DNA of 64,000 nt from the NCBI GenBank assembly GCA_017402995.1, contig JAFQOV010000006.1, positions 1-64,000 on the forward strand. The letters run 5' to 3'. Both the position numbers and the translations under genes were made by a program. The notes under the pieces are model-generated. The model had not been told where the DNA came from and did no database searches. It worked only from the letters and a program-made list of their open reading frames with translations. Positions 28,039 to 36,792 of this stretch are shown here, in pieces (position 1 is the stretch's first letter; each line of letters begins with the position of its first letter). The DNA comes from Candidatus Gastranaerophilales bacterium. GTDB lineage: Bacteria > Cyanobacteriota > Vampirovibrionia > Gastranaerophilales > Gastranaerophilaceae.

Positions 28039-29499
28039 ATGAACAACAACGCAGGCCAAGCAATACGATTAAAAAAAGAAATATTAGTAAGAATTATCAA
28101 GGCATTTTTGTCAGAAGATTTTAAGGAGCAAACCCGCCTTATCCCATACGATATGCGCCCAAAAGGCATGGAGGTTCCTTATCGCTGCTGCATTTATAAA
28201 GAAAGAGCAATCATTAAAGATAGAACAATTGCGGGACTAGGTTTTGCAATTGAAGAAGATAATGAAACAACTCTATTATCAACATATGCTCAAAAAGCTT
28301 TAGAAAGAACCGAAATCAGCAACAAAAATCTGACTGTTTTACAAGCAGCATGCAAAGGCTGTAATACAAACAGAATTTATGTTACAGACTTATGTCAAGG
28401 TTGTGTTGCGCGCCCTTGTGAATCATCTTGTAAATTTGGCGCGATTTCAATTGTGAATGGTCGTTCTGTAATTGACGATTCAAAATGTAAAAAATGTCAA
28501 ATGTGCGTTAATGCTTGTCCATATAATGCCATTGTAAAAATCACAGTACCTTGCGAAGAAGCTTGTCCTGTCGGAGCAATTAAAAAAGATGAAACTGGTT
28601 TTGCGAGCATTGACCATGAAAAATGTATCAATTGCGGAAGATGTACTGCAGCTTGTCCTTTTGGCGCAGTACACGAAAAAAGTCAAATTATCGACATTTT
28701 AAAAGAAATCAAATCTGACAAAAAAGTTATAGCAATGATTGCACCATCAATCGCAGGACAATTCCCTGGAAACATTTACCAACTTAAAACTGCGATTATG
28801 AAAGCTGGGTTTGACGATGTATATGAAGTGGCTCAAGGGGCTGATATCACGGCAAACAACGAAGCTAAAGAATTTATTGAGCGAATGGAAGGCGATCAAA
28901 AATTCATGACAACTTCATGTTGCGCTGGATATAATCAGCTAATTGAAAAACATTTGCCACAAATTAAACCTTTTGTTTCAGACACAAAAACGCCTTTGTT
29001 CTATACAGCAGAAATCGTAAAACAAGAACACCCAGACGCTGTGACTGTTTTTGTTAGTCCTTGTGTTGCAAAACGCGCAGAAGGTTTTGACAATCCAAAC
29101 GTTGATTACGTTATGAATTACGAAGAACTTGGAGCATTATTTGTCGCTAAGAAAATTCAAATTATGGATTGTGAAGAAACAAAATATACAAAAGAAGCGT
29201 CAAAACAAGCTAGAAACTTTGGCTATACGGGTGGAGTCGCTGAATCCGTTAAAGCTTCATTAAAAGACGAAGACAAAATTAAACCATGTATTATTAGCGG
29301 ATTAACCAAAGAAAGCATTAAACAATTAAAACAATATGCTACAAATGGTGAGTGCGCAAATGGTTGCAATCTTGTTGAGGTAATGTGTTGCGAAGGCGGC
29401 TGCATTGGTGGAAACGCAACAATTAACAGCGTCAGAACCGCAAAAAAACAAATTGATAATTTTACCGCTAACAGCGAAAATATACCTAAAATAGAATAA
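28039..29499 (+). CDS. hydA: Catalytic [FeFe] hydrogenase, group B-like
   Basis: A 486-residue hydrogenase that would reduce protons with ferredoxin electrons. A Cys-rich N-terminal half (from ACKGCNTNR through CINCGRCTAACPFGA, about residues 110-215) holds several Fe-S clusters. The H-cluster domain has TSCCAGY (proton-relay C294, ligand C295), SPCVAKRAE (C342), and MCCEGGC (C451, C455). The domain order and short C-terminus resemble group B enzymes of gut Clostridia and Bacteroidetes. The maturases HydE, HydF and HydG are not in the window but would be required. It lies between a small ferredoxin gene and an alcohol dehydrogenase gene. Confidence 0.9.
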   Translation: MNNNAGQAIRLKKEILVRIIKAFLSEDFKEQTRLIPYDMRPKGMEVPYRCCIYKERAIIKDRTIAGLGFAIEEDNETTLLSTYAQKALERTEISNKNLTVLQAACKGCNTNRIYVTDLCQGCVARPCESSCKFGAISIVNGRSVIDDSKCKKCQMCVNACPYNAIVKITVPCEEACPVGAIKKDETGFASIDHEKCINCGRCTAACPFGAVHEKSQIIDILKEIKSDKKVIAMIAPSIAGQFPGNIYQLKTAIMKAGFDDVYEVAQGADITANNEAKEFIERMEGDQKFMTTSCCAGYNQLIEKHLPQIKPFVSDTKTPLFYTAEIVKQEHPDAVTVFVSPCVAKRAEGFDNPNVDYVMNYEELGALFVAKKIQIMDCEETKYTKEASKQARNFGYTGGVAESVKASLKDEDKIKPCIISGLTKESIKQLKQYATNGECANGCNLVEVMCCEGGCIGGNATINSVRTAKKQIDNFTANSENIPKIE

Positions 29500-29523
29500 T
29501 TCACAAAAGAAAAGGAGTTTAAC

Positions 29524-30717
29524 ATGATTGATTGGGAAAAAAACATCAACATTAATGAAGTAAAAGAAATCAGAACTCGCTCAACAGTTTATTTTGGCTG
29601 CGGCGCAATCCAAAAAATACACGACATTGCAAAATTATATTCTCAAAAAGGCATAGACAAAGTTATTGTCATGTCAGGGAAAAATGCGTATAAATCAACA
29701 GGCGCTTGGGAAGTTGTTGAAAAAGCTTTAAAAGAAAATAATATTGGATATGTTAATTACGACAAAGTAACTCCAAACCCAACAACAGACGCTATTGATG
29801 AAGCAACAAAAATGGCGCTTGAATTTGGCGCAAAAGCTGTAATCACAATTGGTGGCGGTTCGCCAACAGACGCTGGTAAATCTGTCGCAATTTTATTAAA
29901 ATATCCAAACGAAACAAGTGAAAGCCTATATACCTTTAAATTTACTCCAACACAAGCAGCCCCAATCGTTGCAATCAATTTAACACACGGAACAGGCTCT
30001 GAAACAAACAGATTTGCCGTTGCAACAATCTTAGAAAAAAATTACAAACCAGCAATTGCATATGATTGCATTTACCCTGAATTTGCAATTGACGACCCAG
30101 ATTTAATGATAGGTTTATCTTTAAATCAAACAAAATATGTTTCAATTGACGCTGTAAATCACGTTGTTGAGGCTGCTACAACAACTGTAACTTCACCTTA
30201 TGCTATTACTCTTGCAAGAGAAACAATTGAACTTGTAAGCAAATATTTACCAAAAGCAATCGAAAACCCAAAAGATAAAGAAGCAAGATATTATTTGTGC
30301 TATGCAGCAATGATAGCAGGTGTGTGTTTTGATAATGGCTTATTGCATTACACGCACGCACTTGAACACCCATTGAGCGCAATGAAGCCAGACTTTTCTC
30401 ATGGCTTAGGTTTGGCGATTTTACTTCCTGCAGTTGTAAAAAATATTTATGATGTTAAAGCGCAAACTCTAAATTACATTTTAGAGCCAATATCAAAAAA
30501 TATTAATTCTGCAGAATCTGCCTCTGAAGCTGTTTATGAATGGCTTAAATCTGTTGGTGTTCCAAACAAACTTAAAGATGAAGGTTTTAATGAAAGTGAT
30601 GTTGAAAAATTGACTCAACTTGCGTTCACTACTCCTTCCCTAGATGGTTTATTGGGAATTGCACCAACAAAAGCAACAAAAGAAGCTGTTGAAACAATCT
30701 ATAAAGAATCTTTATAA
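29524..30717 (+). CDS. Iron-containing alcohol dehydrogenase
   Basis: A 397-residue group III alcohol dehydrogenase. NAD(P) binding: ITIGGGSPTDAGKSVA. Metal ligands lie in SIDAVNHVVEAATT, HYTHALEHPLSA and FSHGLGLAILL. An AAAGGAGT site precedes the ATG, 24 bases after the hydrogenase stop. It is probably the last gene of the rex-hydrogenase operon and offers another NAD(P)H sink. Substrate (ethanol, butanol, propanediol or other) is unknown. A good terminator follows. Confidence 0.92.
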   Translation: MIDWEKNININEVKEIRTRSTVYFGCGAIQKIHDIAKLYSQKGIDKVIVMSGKNAYKSTGAWEVVEKALKENNIGYVNYDKVTPNPTTDAIDEATKMALEFGAKAVITIGGGSPTDAGKSVAILLKYPNETSESLYTFKFTPTQAAPIVAINLTHGTGSETNRFAVATILEKNYKPAIAYDCIYPEFAIDDPDLMIGLSLNQTKYVSIDAVNHVVEAATTTVTSPYAITLARETIELVSKYLPKAIENPKDKEARYYLCYAAMIAGVCFDNGLLHYTHALEHPLSAMKPDFSHGLGLAILLPAVVKNIYDVKAQTLNYILEPISKNINSAESASEAVYEWLKSVGVPNKLKDEGFNESDVEKLTQLAFTTPSLDGLLGIAPTKATKEAVETIYKESL

Positions 30718-30736
30718 GAACGATAGAAAATAAATA

Positions 30737-30764
30737 AAGCACCTGATTTAATCAGGTGCTTTTT
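30737..30764 (+). terminator. Terminator after the hydrogenase operon, possibly bidirectional
   Basis: Perfect 12-bp stem AAGCACCTGATT / AATCAGGTGCTT with a 1-base centre (30737-30761), then T residues. On the minus strand it is followed by a T/A-rich run and could also stop tRNA-Ser transcription. Confidence 0.9.
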
Positions 30765-30777
30765 AAATATAAACTTC

Positions 30778-30863
30778 AGAGATGAAGGGATTCGAACCCT
30801 TGGCGGAGTCGCCCCCGCACAGTCGTTCCAGGACTGCACCTTAAACCACTCGGACACATCTCT
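30778..30863 (-). tRNA. tRNA-Ser (GGA)
   Basis: Class II tRNA of 86 bases. The 7-bp acceptor stem AGAGATG/CATCTCT closes it. The anticodon stem CAGTC/GACTG holds the loop CTGGAAC, giving anticodon GGA (complement at 30827-30829). A long variable arm (GCGGGGGCGACTCCGC) and the T-loop GGTTCGAATCC are clear. The 3' CCA is not encoded. Confidence 0.95.
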
Positions 30864-30887
30864 ATTGATTTAAATAATATAATAAAT

Positions 30888-32003
30888 TTAAACTTGTGTA
30901 AATAATTCGTTGATTGCCAATGCGCGATTTTTCCAAAGATGTTTTTCGTGCACAATTTTTTGCGCATTTTTAGCTTTTTCAATTCTTTCATCATCATTTG
31001 AAAGGTAATATTGCGCTTTTTGCTCAATATCTTCAAAAGTTGATTGGTTAAAATATCCAAAACTATCGCCAAACTCTTGTTGGATAAAAGGAGTTGCGCT
31101 CACAAGATTAAATGTTGCAACACTCGCTGCGTTTAAAAATCTTTCATGGAATCCATAGTTAAGAGCGCTTATCTGACAATTTAAAGAAATCTTTGCCTTG
31201 TTCATAACATCAATTGATTGATTAAAATCTGTTGCGCCCATGTGTTGAACTTTGCCTTTTATATATTTCTTCCAAAGCTCATTTCCAAAAACCTTAACAT
31301 TTAAATTAGCCAAAGATTGAATTAGCTTGATTTTTTGCTTTTGTTCAACGATAAAACAAACGATATGAGAAAGTTTTGCATAATCATTTAAATTTAAATT
31401 AATTTGGCAAGAATTTTTAATCATTACAAAAACTTCCCAAAAGGTTAAATTTGGCTGTTTAAGCATAATCTCAACCATTTCATTAATCAAACCAAACAAA
31501 AATTTGTTATTTTTGTATTGCTCAAGCATAGTTTCATAATCCCTCAAAGAAGAAAATAAAACTAAATCGTGCTCTTTTTCAAGGTCTTTTTGTTTCCATA
31601 AATCCTTATCTGTCGCATGTGGCATAAAACAATGTTTTAAATTTGGCAAATAATTATTTGCCGGCAAAAAATCTGACGTTGAAACATTTAAAAGCAAAAA
31701 ATTATCAAATTTTGAACATTCGTTAAAAACATTAAAATTTTGTCCAAAAATCGAATCAACATTCCATAAAACATTAATTTTACCAGATTTCAAAACCTTA
31801 CCCCAGTTTTCAATCCCAGCAACATTAAACCCAAGCGCGACATCAAAATCGATATTTTTTTCAATGCACTCTTGATAAGTATAGGCGCATAAATCTGCTT
31901 CTTGAAATCCTTTTAAAATCCCTCTTAAAAAAGATGCTAAAACATTATAAACCCCGCCTGTTTCGCTATCGCCATGGTAAATTGCATATTTTATTTTGTT
32001 CAT
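30888..32003 (-). CDS. Probable glycosyltransferase (CgeB/GT-B-like)
   Basis: A 371-residue soluble protein. The C-terminal half has the layout of GT-B glycosyltransferases of the CgeB type: VFGNELWKKYIKGKVQHMGATDF, then NKAKISLNCQISALNYGFHERFLNAASVATFNLVS, the region where such enzymes bind the nucleotide sugar. The N-terminal GDSETGGVYNVLASFLRGILKGF resembles the acceptor-side Rossmann domain. No catalytic residue can be fixed. AAGGA lies before the ATG. It is the last gene of a hisG-mazG-glycosyltransferase operon, although the three functions are unrelated. Confidence 0.6.
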   Translation of the reverse strand: MNKIKYAIYHGDSETGGVYNVLASFLRGILKGFQEADLCAYTYQECIEKNIDFDVALGFNVAGIENWGKVLKSGKINVLWNVDSIFGQNFNVFNECSKFDNFLLLNVSTSDFLPANNYLPNLKHCFMPHATDKDLWKQKDLEKEHDLVLFSSLRDYETMLEQYKNNKFLFGLINEMVEIMLKQPNLTFWEVFVMIKNSCQINLNLNDYAKLSHIVCFIVEQKQKIKLIQSLANLNVKVFGNELWKKYIKGKVQHMGATDFNQSIDVMNKAKISLNCQISALNYGFHERFLNAASVATFNLVSATPFIQQEFGDSFGYFNQSTFEDIEQKAQYYLSNDDERIEKAKNAQKIVHEKHLWKNRALAINELFTQV

Positions 32004-32006
32004 TTT

Positions 32007-32759
32007 CTATCCTTTTGTAATTTTTTTGGCTTCTTTCCAATATTTGTCATATTCTTCAAAAGTCAATTCATTTAAAGGTTTTTTGCAAAGTTCTTCAAGC
32101 TTGTTAAATCTTTTTGTAAATTTCTGATTAGCCTTTGACAGCGCAACCTCAGGGTCGATTTCGTTCCATCTTGCAACGTTTACAAGCGCAAATAAAATAT
32201 CTCCAAATTCGTCTTCTTTTTCTTCTTTTGTTTTTGCGTCTTTAAATTCTTCAATTTCTGAATAAAAACAATCCAGCAATTGTTGATAATTTTGCCATTC
32301 AAATCCAGCCCTAACTGCTTTTTTAGATATTTTCATTGCTTTTAGAAGAGCAGGAAGCTTTGGGATTCCATCTAGGGTTCTTTTTCTTTCTTTTTTTTCT
32401 TCAAGTTTAAGCTTTTCCCAATTTTGCAAAATCACATTTGTATCTGTTGTTTTGTTTTCCCCAAAAACATGTGGGTGACGATGAATTAGTTTATCATTCA
32501 ACATTTTAGCAACATCTTGAATATCAAATTCGTGGTTATCTTTTGCAATTTGCGAATGCAAAACAACTTGCAATAAGACATCTCCCAATTCTTCTTTTAA
32601 ATGTTCAAGATTGTTTTCATCAATCGCTTCTGCGGCTTCATATGCCTCTTCAAGCATATTTTGCCTAATTGTTTGGTGAGTTTGCTCCCTATCCCACTGA
32701 CAACCCTCAGGCGAGCGCAAAATTTCAACAGTTTTAACTAATTCATCAAGATAATTCAT
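32007..32759 (-). CDS. mazG: Nucleoside triphosphate pyrophosphohydrolase MazG
   Basis: House-cleaning NTP pyrophosphatase of 250 residues made of two MazG repeats. The first repeat is complete (GCQWDREQTHQTIRQNMLEEAYEAAEAI, then EELGDVLLQVVLHSQIA), with the EExxE and ExxD metal sites. The second is in the C-terminal half (FYSEIEEFKDAKTKEEKEDEFGDILFALVNVARW). Its ATG overlaps the hisG stop (TAATG), so translation is coupled. The length equals the E. coli protein, roughly 260. Confidence 0.95.
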   Translation of the reverse strand: MNYLDELVKTVEILRSPEGCQWDREQTHQTIRQNMLEEAYEAAEAIDENNLEHLKEELGDVLLQVVLHSQIAKDNHEFDIQDVAKMLNDKLIHRHPHVFGENKTTDTNVILQNWEKLKLEEKKERKRTLDGIPKLPALLKAMKISKKAVRAGFEWQNYQQLLDCFYSEIEEFKDAKTKEEKEDEFGDILFALVNVARWNEIDPEVALSKANQKFTKRFNKLEELCKKPLNELTFEEYDKYWKEAKKITKG

Positions 32760-33628
32760 TATTTCACCATTTGATTAATACTTAAAACCAAGATTCCGCC
32801 ACCGCCAATTTTTTTCAAATTGTCAATCGCGTCAAACACTTCATCAGAATCTACAACAACATGAATTACAAAATTGTTTTCATCATTATATAAAGGCATA
32901 ACCGTTGGAGAAGAAAGCCCCGGCAAGAACTTTTTAACTTCTTCAAGTTTATCTTTTGGAATGTGCGCCATTAAATATTTTTTATCTTTAGCATCAAGCA
33001 CAGAATCCAACGCTCTTATTAAAGAATTTAATTTTGCAATTTTTTCTTCATCTAAATCTTTTCTTTTAACCAATACGGTTGATGAAGATAAAATTTTATC
33101 TATGATTTTTAATCTATTTGATTTTAGAGTTGTACCCGTTGAAGTGATATCTATTACACAATCGCAAAAGCCAAGAGACGGAGTGATTTCAACAGCTCCC
33201 ATGATTTCAGAAACTTTTGCATTTTTTCCAAGCTTTTCAAAATATTTTTTTGCAATGTTTGGAAAAGAAGTTGCAACTCTTAGATTATTTGGCAAATCTT
33301 TAACGTTTTCAATGTTCATTTCTTCCGGAATTGCAACAACCATGTCACATTTACCAAAAGAAAACTCTTTAATGACATCTAAATCGATTTCTTTTTCAAC
33401 AACGATATCTCGCCCAGTGAAACCAATATCTGCCACTTTTGAATCTAAAAAATTTGGAATATCAGCCGCTCTAACAAAAATTAATTGAAATTTATTATCT
33501 TTAGTATTAATTTTCAAAGAGCGCTCGTCTTTTGCTTCAAGATTTAAACCAGCACTGTTTAATAAGTCATATATTTTTTGAGACAATCTTCCTTTGTTTG
33601 GAAGTGCAATTTTTAAAATTTCACTCAT
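32759..33628 (-). CDS. hisG: ATP phosphoribosyltransferase (long form, first step of histidine synthesis)
   Basis: HisG of 289 residues, which condenses ATP and PRPP. Seen: ALPNKGRLSQKIYDLL at the N-terminus, the domain II region ATSFPNIAKKYFEKLG, and the PRPP-loop region CVIDITSTGTTLKSNRL. A C-terminal ACT-like regulatory domain (FLPGLSSPTVMPLYN to the end) is present, so it is the long, histidine-inhibited form that needs no HisZ. No other his genes are nearby. An extended -10 (TGATAGAAT) and AAGGA precede the ATG. It is first in the hisG-mazG-glycosyltransferase operon. Confidence 0.95.
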   Translation of the reverse strand: MSEILKIALPNKGRLSQKIYDLLNSAGLNLEAKDERSLKINTKDNKFQLIFVRAADIPNFLDSKVADIGFTGRDIVVEKEIDLDVIKEFSFGKCDMVVAIPEEMNIENVKDLPNNLRVATSFPNIAKKYFEKLGKNAKVSEIMGAVEITPSLGFCDCVIDITSTGTTLKSNRLKIIDKILSSSTVLVKRKDLDEEKIAKLNSLIRALDSVLDAKDKKYLMAHIPKDKLEEVKKFLPGLSSPTVMPLYNDENNFVIHVVVDSDEVFDAIDNLKKIGGGGILVLSINQMVK

Positions 33629-33655
33629 TTCCTTAATCCTTCTTTTTGTTTTTTA

Positions 33656-33664
33656 ATTCTATCA
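33656..33664 (-). promoter_or_regulatory. Extended -10 promoter of hisG operon
   Basis: On the minus strand TGATAGAAT (TGN plus TAGAAT). Predicted +1 is near 33649, leaving a 21-base leader with AAGGA. Confidence 0.5.
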
Positions 33665-33675
33665 TAAAAGATTGC

Positions 33676-33703
33676 TTTACTTAAAGTTTTTATATTATAT
33701 AAT
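33676..33703 (+). promoter_or_regulatory. Promoter of the ArsB/NhaD transporter gene
   Basis: TTTACT (33676-33681), 16 bases, then TATAAT (33698-33703). +1 is predicted near 33710, and AAAGGAG lies in the leader before the ATG at 33737. The surrounding sequence resembles the one upstream of 10778. Confidence 0.55.
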
Positions 33704-33736
33704 TGGTTGATTATGTATTTTTAAAGGAGAACGCAA

Positions 33737-35056
33737 ATGGAGCATTTACACACATTAGTTTCTCAAAATGCAATAATGATTTCAGCGATTATTTTAATCG
33801 TTGCTTATATTTTTATTGCTTGGGAAAAAATCTCAAAAGTCACCGTCGCTCTTTTAGGCGGTTCCTTAACTCTATTTTTAGGGTTATTAGCAACCGAAAA
33901 AACACCTGAAAACCTAGCACAATATTTTACATCTTTCATTGATTTTAATGTAATTTTCTTGCTTGTTTCAATGATGATTGTTGTACATATTGCTTCAAAA
34001 TCAGGTATGTTTACTTGGCTTGCAAATGAAATTCTTAAAAAAACAAAAGGCAAACCAAAACTAGTTTTAATTGCATTAGCTGTTTTCACAGCTGTTGCTT
34101 CAGCATTTTTAGATAACGTTACAACAGTTATTTTAATCATGCCAATTACATTTGCAGCTTGCAAATTGTTAGATATTAACCCAATTCCATTTTTAATTAC
34201 AGAAGTTTTCTGTTCGAATATTGGTGGAACAGCAACCCTAATCGGCGATCCTCCAAATATTATCATTGGTTCTGCTGCTGGTTTTTCTTTCATGGACTTT
34301 GTTAAAGAATTAACAGCGGTTGTTGTTATTATAATGTTTGTCGTTGTTTCTTTTATGGTATTTGCATACAGAAAACAATTAACATCATCTGATGAAAAAA
34401 TGGCTTTAGTTTCACAAATTGACAACTCAAACACAATCACAGACAAAGCTTTGGCTATTCGCTCTGGGCTTGTTCTTTTGCTTGTTGTTCTTGGCTTTGT
34501 AACACACGACATTACTCATATCCCAACATTTTTGGTTGCAATGATTGGTGCGGCCGTGTTAATGATTTTTGAAAAACCAGAAAAAGTTTTAGTTGAAGTC
34601 GAATGGAATACAATCTTTTTCTTTATCGGCTTGTTCATCATTATTGGTGGCTTTGAACATGCTGGCGGTATTGAAATCATGGCAAATTGGCTTCTAGAAG
34701 TGACAAAAGGTTCACAAGAAGCAACTTCAATGCTAATTTTATGGGCTTCAGGTATCCTATCTGGTATCATTGACAATATCCCATATACAGCAACAATGGC
34801 ACCTATGATAGCAACAATCGAAACAACAATGTCTGAAGCATATGCTTACCCATTATGGTGGTCATTAGCACTTGGCGCATGTCTAGGTGGAAATATGACA
34901 ATGATTGGTGCTGCAGCAAACGTTATTGTTACAGAAAACGCCAACAAAGCTGGTCATAAATTTTCATTTATGTATTTTCTTAAATATGGTGTAATTGTAA
35001 CTATGATATCTTTAGCGATATCAACAGTTTATGTATATTTAAGATATTTAAGATAA
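33737..35056 (+). CDS. ArsB/NhaD-family ion transporter (probable Na+/H+ antiporter)
   Basis: Polytopic membrane protein of 439 residues with about eleven hydrophobic segments. The ion-transporter superfamily signature GGTATLIGDPPNIIIGSA occurs about one third in, and its pseudo-symmetric partner GGNMTMIGAAANVIV in the second half. This pattern fits NhaD/ArsB rather than citrate carriers. No arsenic genes are adjacent, so sodium/proton exchange is the more likely role, but this is not proved. It is a single-gene unit with its own promoter and terminator. Confidence 0.87.
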   Translation: MEHLHTLVSQNAIMISAIILIVAYIFIAWEKISKVTVALLGGSLTLFLGLLATEKTPENLAQYFTSFIDFNVIFLLVSMMIVVHIASKSGMFTWLANEILKKTKGKPKLVLIALAVFTAVASAFLDNVTTVILIMPITFAACKLLDINPIPFLITEVFCSNIGGTATLIGDPPNIIIGSAAGFSFMDFVKELTAVVVIIMFVVVSFMVFAYRKQLTSSDEKMALVSQIDNSNTITDKALAIRSGLVLLLVVLGFVTHDITHIPTFLVAMIGAAVLMIFEKPEKVLVEVEWNTIFFFIGLFIIIGGFEHAGGIEIMANWLLEVTKGSQEATSMLILWASGILSGIIDNIPYTATMAPMIATIETTMSEAYAYPLWWSLALGACLGGNMTMIGAAANVIVTENANKAGHKFSFMYFLKYGVIVTMISLAISTVYVYLRYLR

Positions 35057-35075
35057 TCAGCAAATATATAAAGGA

Positions 35076-35112
35076 AAATTGCCTTATAGTTTTCTATAAG
35101 GCAATTTTTTTT
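35076..35112 (+). terminator. Terminator after the ArsB/NhaD gene
   Basis: Stem AAATTGCCTTATAG / CTATAAGGCAATTT with a TTTT loop (35076-35107), followed by T residues. Confidence 0.92.
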
Positions 35113-35154
35113 ATATATGTTTTTTTAATTAATACATAAAGGAAAATTGTAGAA

Positions 35155-36753
35155 ATGAATATTCCAATTAATACAACTGCAATAAATGTAAATCAGAAAA
35201 AAAATATAAAAAAAGTGCTTCAAAAAGCACAAGAAACAAACTTGGATGCTAATATCAATTTAAATACTGATCCAAGAGCAAACATAAACAAGGCAAACAT
35301 AGCGTTTGGTGCATTAAAAAAGAGTGCTTTTTCTGGAATTAATTTGCTAATGGTTAACCAATTAAAAGCGCCTATTCAAAATTTTAATTCAGATGAAGAT
35401 TTTCAAAATTATTGCCAAGAAATTTTAAATGAGAAATATCTTGAAAAAGAAAAAATTAAAGAAATTAGCAAATCTGTAAATAAACAAACAGAAAGCCAAA
35501 AAGAAAACATTTTAACCAATTGGATTGAGTATATAACAAAAGAAAACAAAGCCTATTCACCTGCAATTCAACTTATGATATTGTCTTCAATTACAAAAAG
35601 TCTTAAAGAAGACACTGATCATTTGCCTCCAATTTTAAACAAAAGAAAATTGGCAGACACAATTTATGAAATAGACAAAAAAAGTCAGGAAAATAAAAAC
35701 TATACCTGCAATTTTGATAAAATTTATAGAACAAATTTAATGGGTGAAATTTTCCAAAGAGAAAAAAATATTGATGAAAATTTAAACGGCTGGATAAGAA
35801 TTCCAAGCAAAGATGACGACCCTGAGAATTTTAAAAAAAATGTCGAAAAATTACAAATTCTTTCCCATGATACTTGGTGCACAAAAACATTTAATGCAGA
35901 ACCATATCTAGCCGAAGGCGATTTCTTTATATACTTTGAAGCCGGCAAACCAAAAGTCGGAATACGCACCGAAGGTAATTATATAGGTGAAATACAAGGC
36001 GAAAAAAATAATGGCGTAATACCATTTATCTATATCGACGAAATAAAAAAATGTATAAAAGAAAATCTTCTTGATACTGACAATGATACCGAATACCATT
36101 TAAAAAATGCAGAAAATAGAAAAAAGGCATATGAAAATTTTGCAGAAAAATATGGTGACATAAGAAAAACAAAAGAATATGAAAAAATATTTAATTTCTT
36201 TGGAATTAAAGCAGAAAAAAACGAAAACGGCTTGTTAACCATTGATAAATTTGTTTTTGAAAAAACTCCAGAAAATCCATATTCTCTTGATGATTTAGAC
36301 ATTAGCGAACAAGAACTATTAGACCAAATTGAAGTAATTGAAAACGACGCTTATTTTAGTGAAAATATAACTTCTCTTGGAAAATTAAAAAGTGTTGGCG
36401 GAAATATCAATTTTAAAGATGCACCAGAACTAACAACTCTAGGCAATCTAGAGAAAGTCGGTGGCAATATTGATTTGAGAGGAACGTCGATTAGCATTAG
36501 AGAAATATTAAATCTTGAAGATATAGGCGGAATCGTAATAGGAGCAGAAGGAAAACAACAAATAAAACACCCTCGTTTATTATTAAAAAGCACTCCTTTA
36601 TCAAGACCTTTAACATTTAAGGAATATTCTTGTCGCGCAAAATATAAACTCAACACAAAAAAAGATGTAGAGGCTTTTATAAAACTTGTAAACAAAGGCA
36701 TGAGTGCAGATGAGGCTGCATATGAAGCTCAATTTGCTGAATTATGGGAATAA
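35155..36753 (+). CDS. Unknown 532-residue protein with leucine-rich-like repeats
   Basis: Not assigned to a family. No signal peptide. The first 60 residues are Asn/Lys-rich and look disordered, followed by a helical region. Around residues 240-290 a Trp/Tyr-rich block (DTWCTKTFNAEPYLAEGDFFIYF, then GKPKVGIRTEGNYIGEIQG) looks like a folded domain. Residues 403-465 hold three 22-24-residue units: ITSLGKLKSVGGNINF, LTTLGNLEKVGGNIDL and IREILNLEDIGG, a short leucine-rich-like ladder. The C-terminus (NKGMSADEAAYEAQFAELWE) is helical. AAGGA lies 12 bases before the ATG. The mix is reminiscent of bacterial effector or phage-associated LRR proteins, but no function is claimed. Confidence 0.75.
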   Translation: MNIPINTTAINVNQKKNIKKVLQKAQETNLDANINLNTDPRANINKANIAFGALKKSAFSGINLLMVNQLKAPIQNFNSDEDFQNYCQEILNEKYLEKEKIKEISKSVNKQTESQKENILTNWIEYITKENKAYSPAIQLMILSSITKSLKEDTDHLPPILNKRKLADTIYEIDKKSQENKNYTCNFDKIYRTNLMGEIFQREKNIDENLNGWIRIPSKDDDPENFKKNVEKLQILSHDTWCTKTFNAEPYLAEGDFFIYFEAGKPKVGIRTEGNYIGEIQGEKNNGVIPFIYIDEIKKCIKENLLDTDNDTEYHLKNAENRKKAYENFAEKYGDIRKTKEYEKIFNFFGIKAEKNENGLLTIDKFVFEKTPENPYSLDDLDISEQELLDQIEVIENDAYFSENITSLGKLKSVGGNINFKDAPELTTLGNLEKVGGNIDLRGTSISIREILNLEDIGGIVIGAEGKQQIKHPRLLLKSTPLSRPLTFKEYSCRAKYKLNTKKDVEAFIKLVNKGMSADEAAYEAQFAELWE

Positions 36754-36757
36754 TAAT

Positions 36758-36792
36758 TTGTTTTTATAATCAAAGTAAATTATAATTTAGTT
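36758..36792 (+). promoter_or_regulatory. ruvB promoter, predicted leaderless start
   Basis: TTGTTT (36758-36763), exactly 17 bases, then TATAAT (36781-36786), with six bases (TTAGTT) to the ATG. +1 falls on the start codon. No Shine-Dalgarno sequence. Confidence 0.65.

Noticed and set aside
33703-33909. A 68-codon plus-strand frame at the start of the antiporter gene
   Set aside because: It overlaps the antiporter in another frame, lacks an RBS and has no motif.
33805-34512. A 235-codon minus-strand frame inside the ArsB/NhaD gene
   Set aside because: It is antisense to a well-supported transporter and has Thr/Ile-rich sequence without motifs, as expected of a shadow frame.
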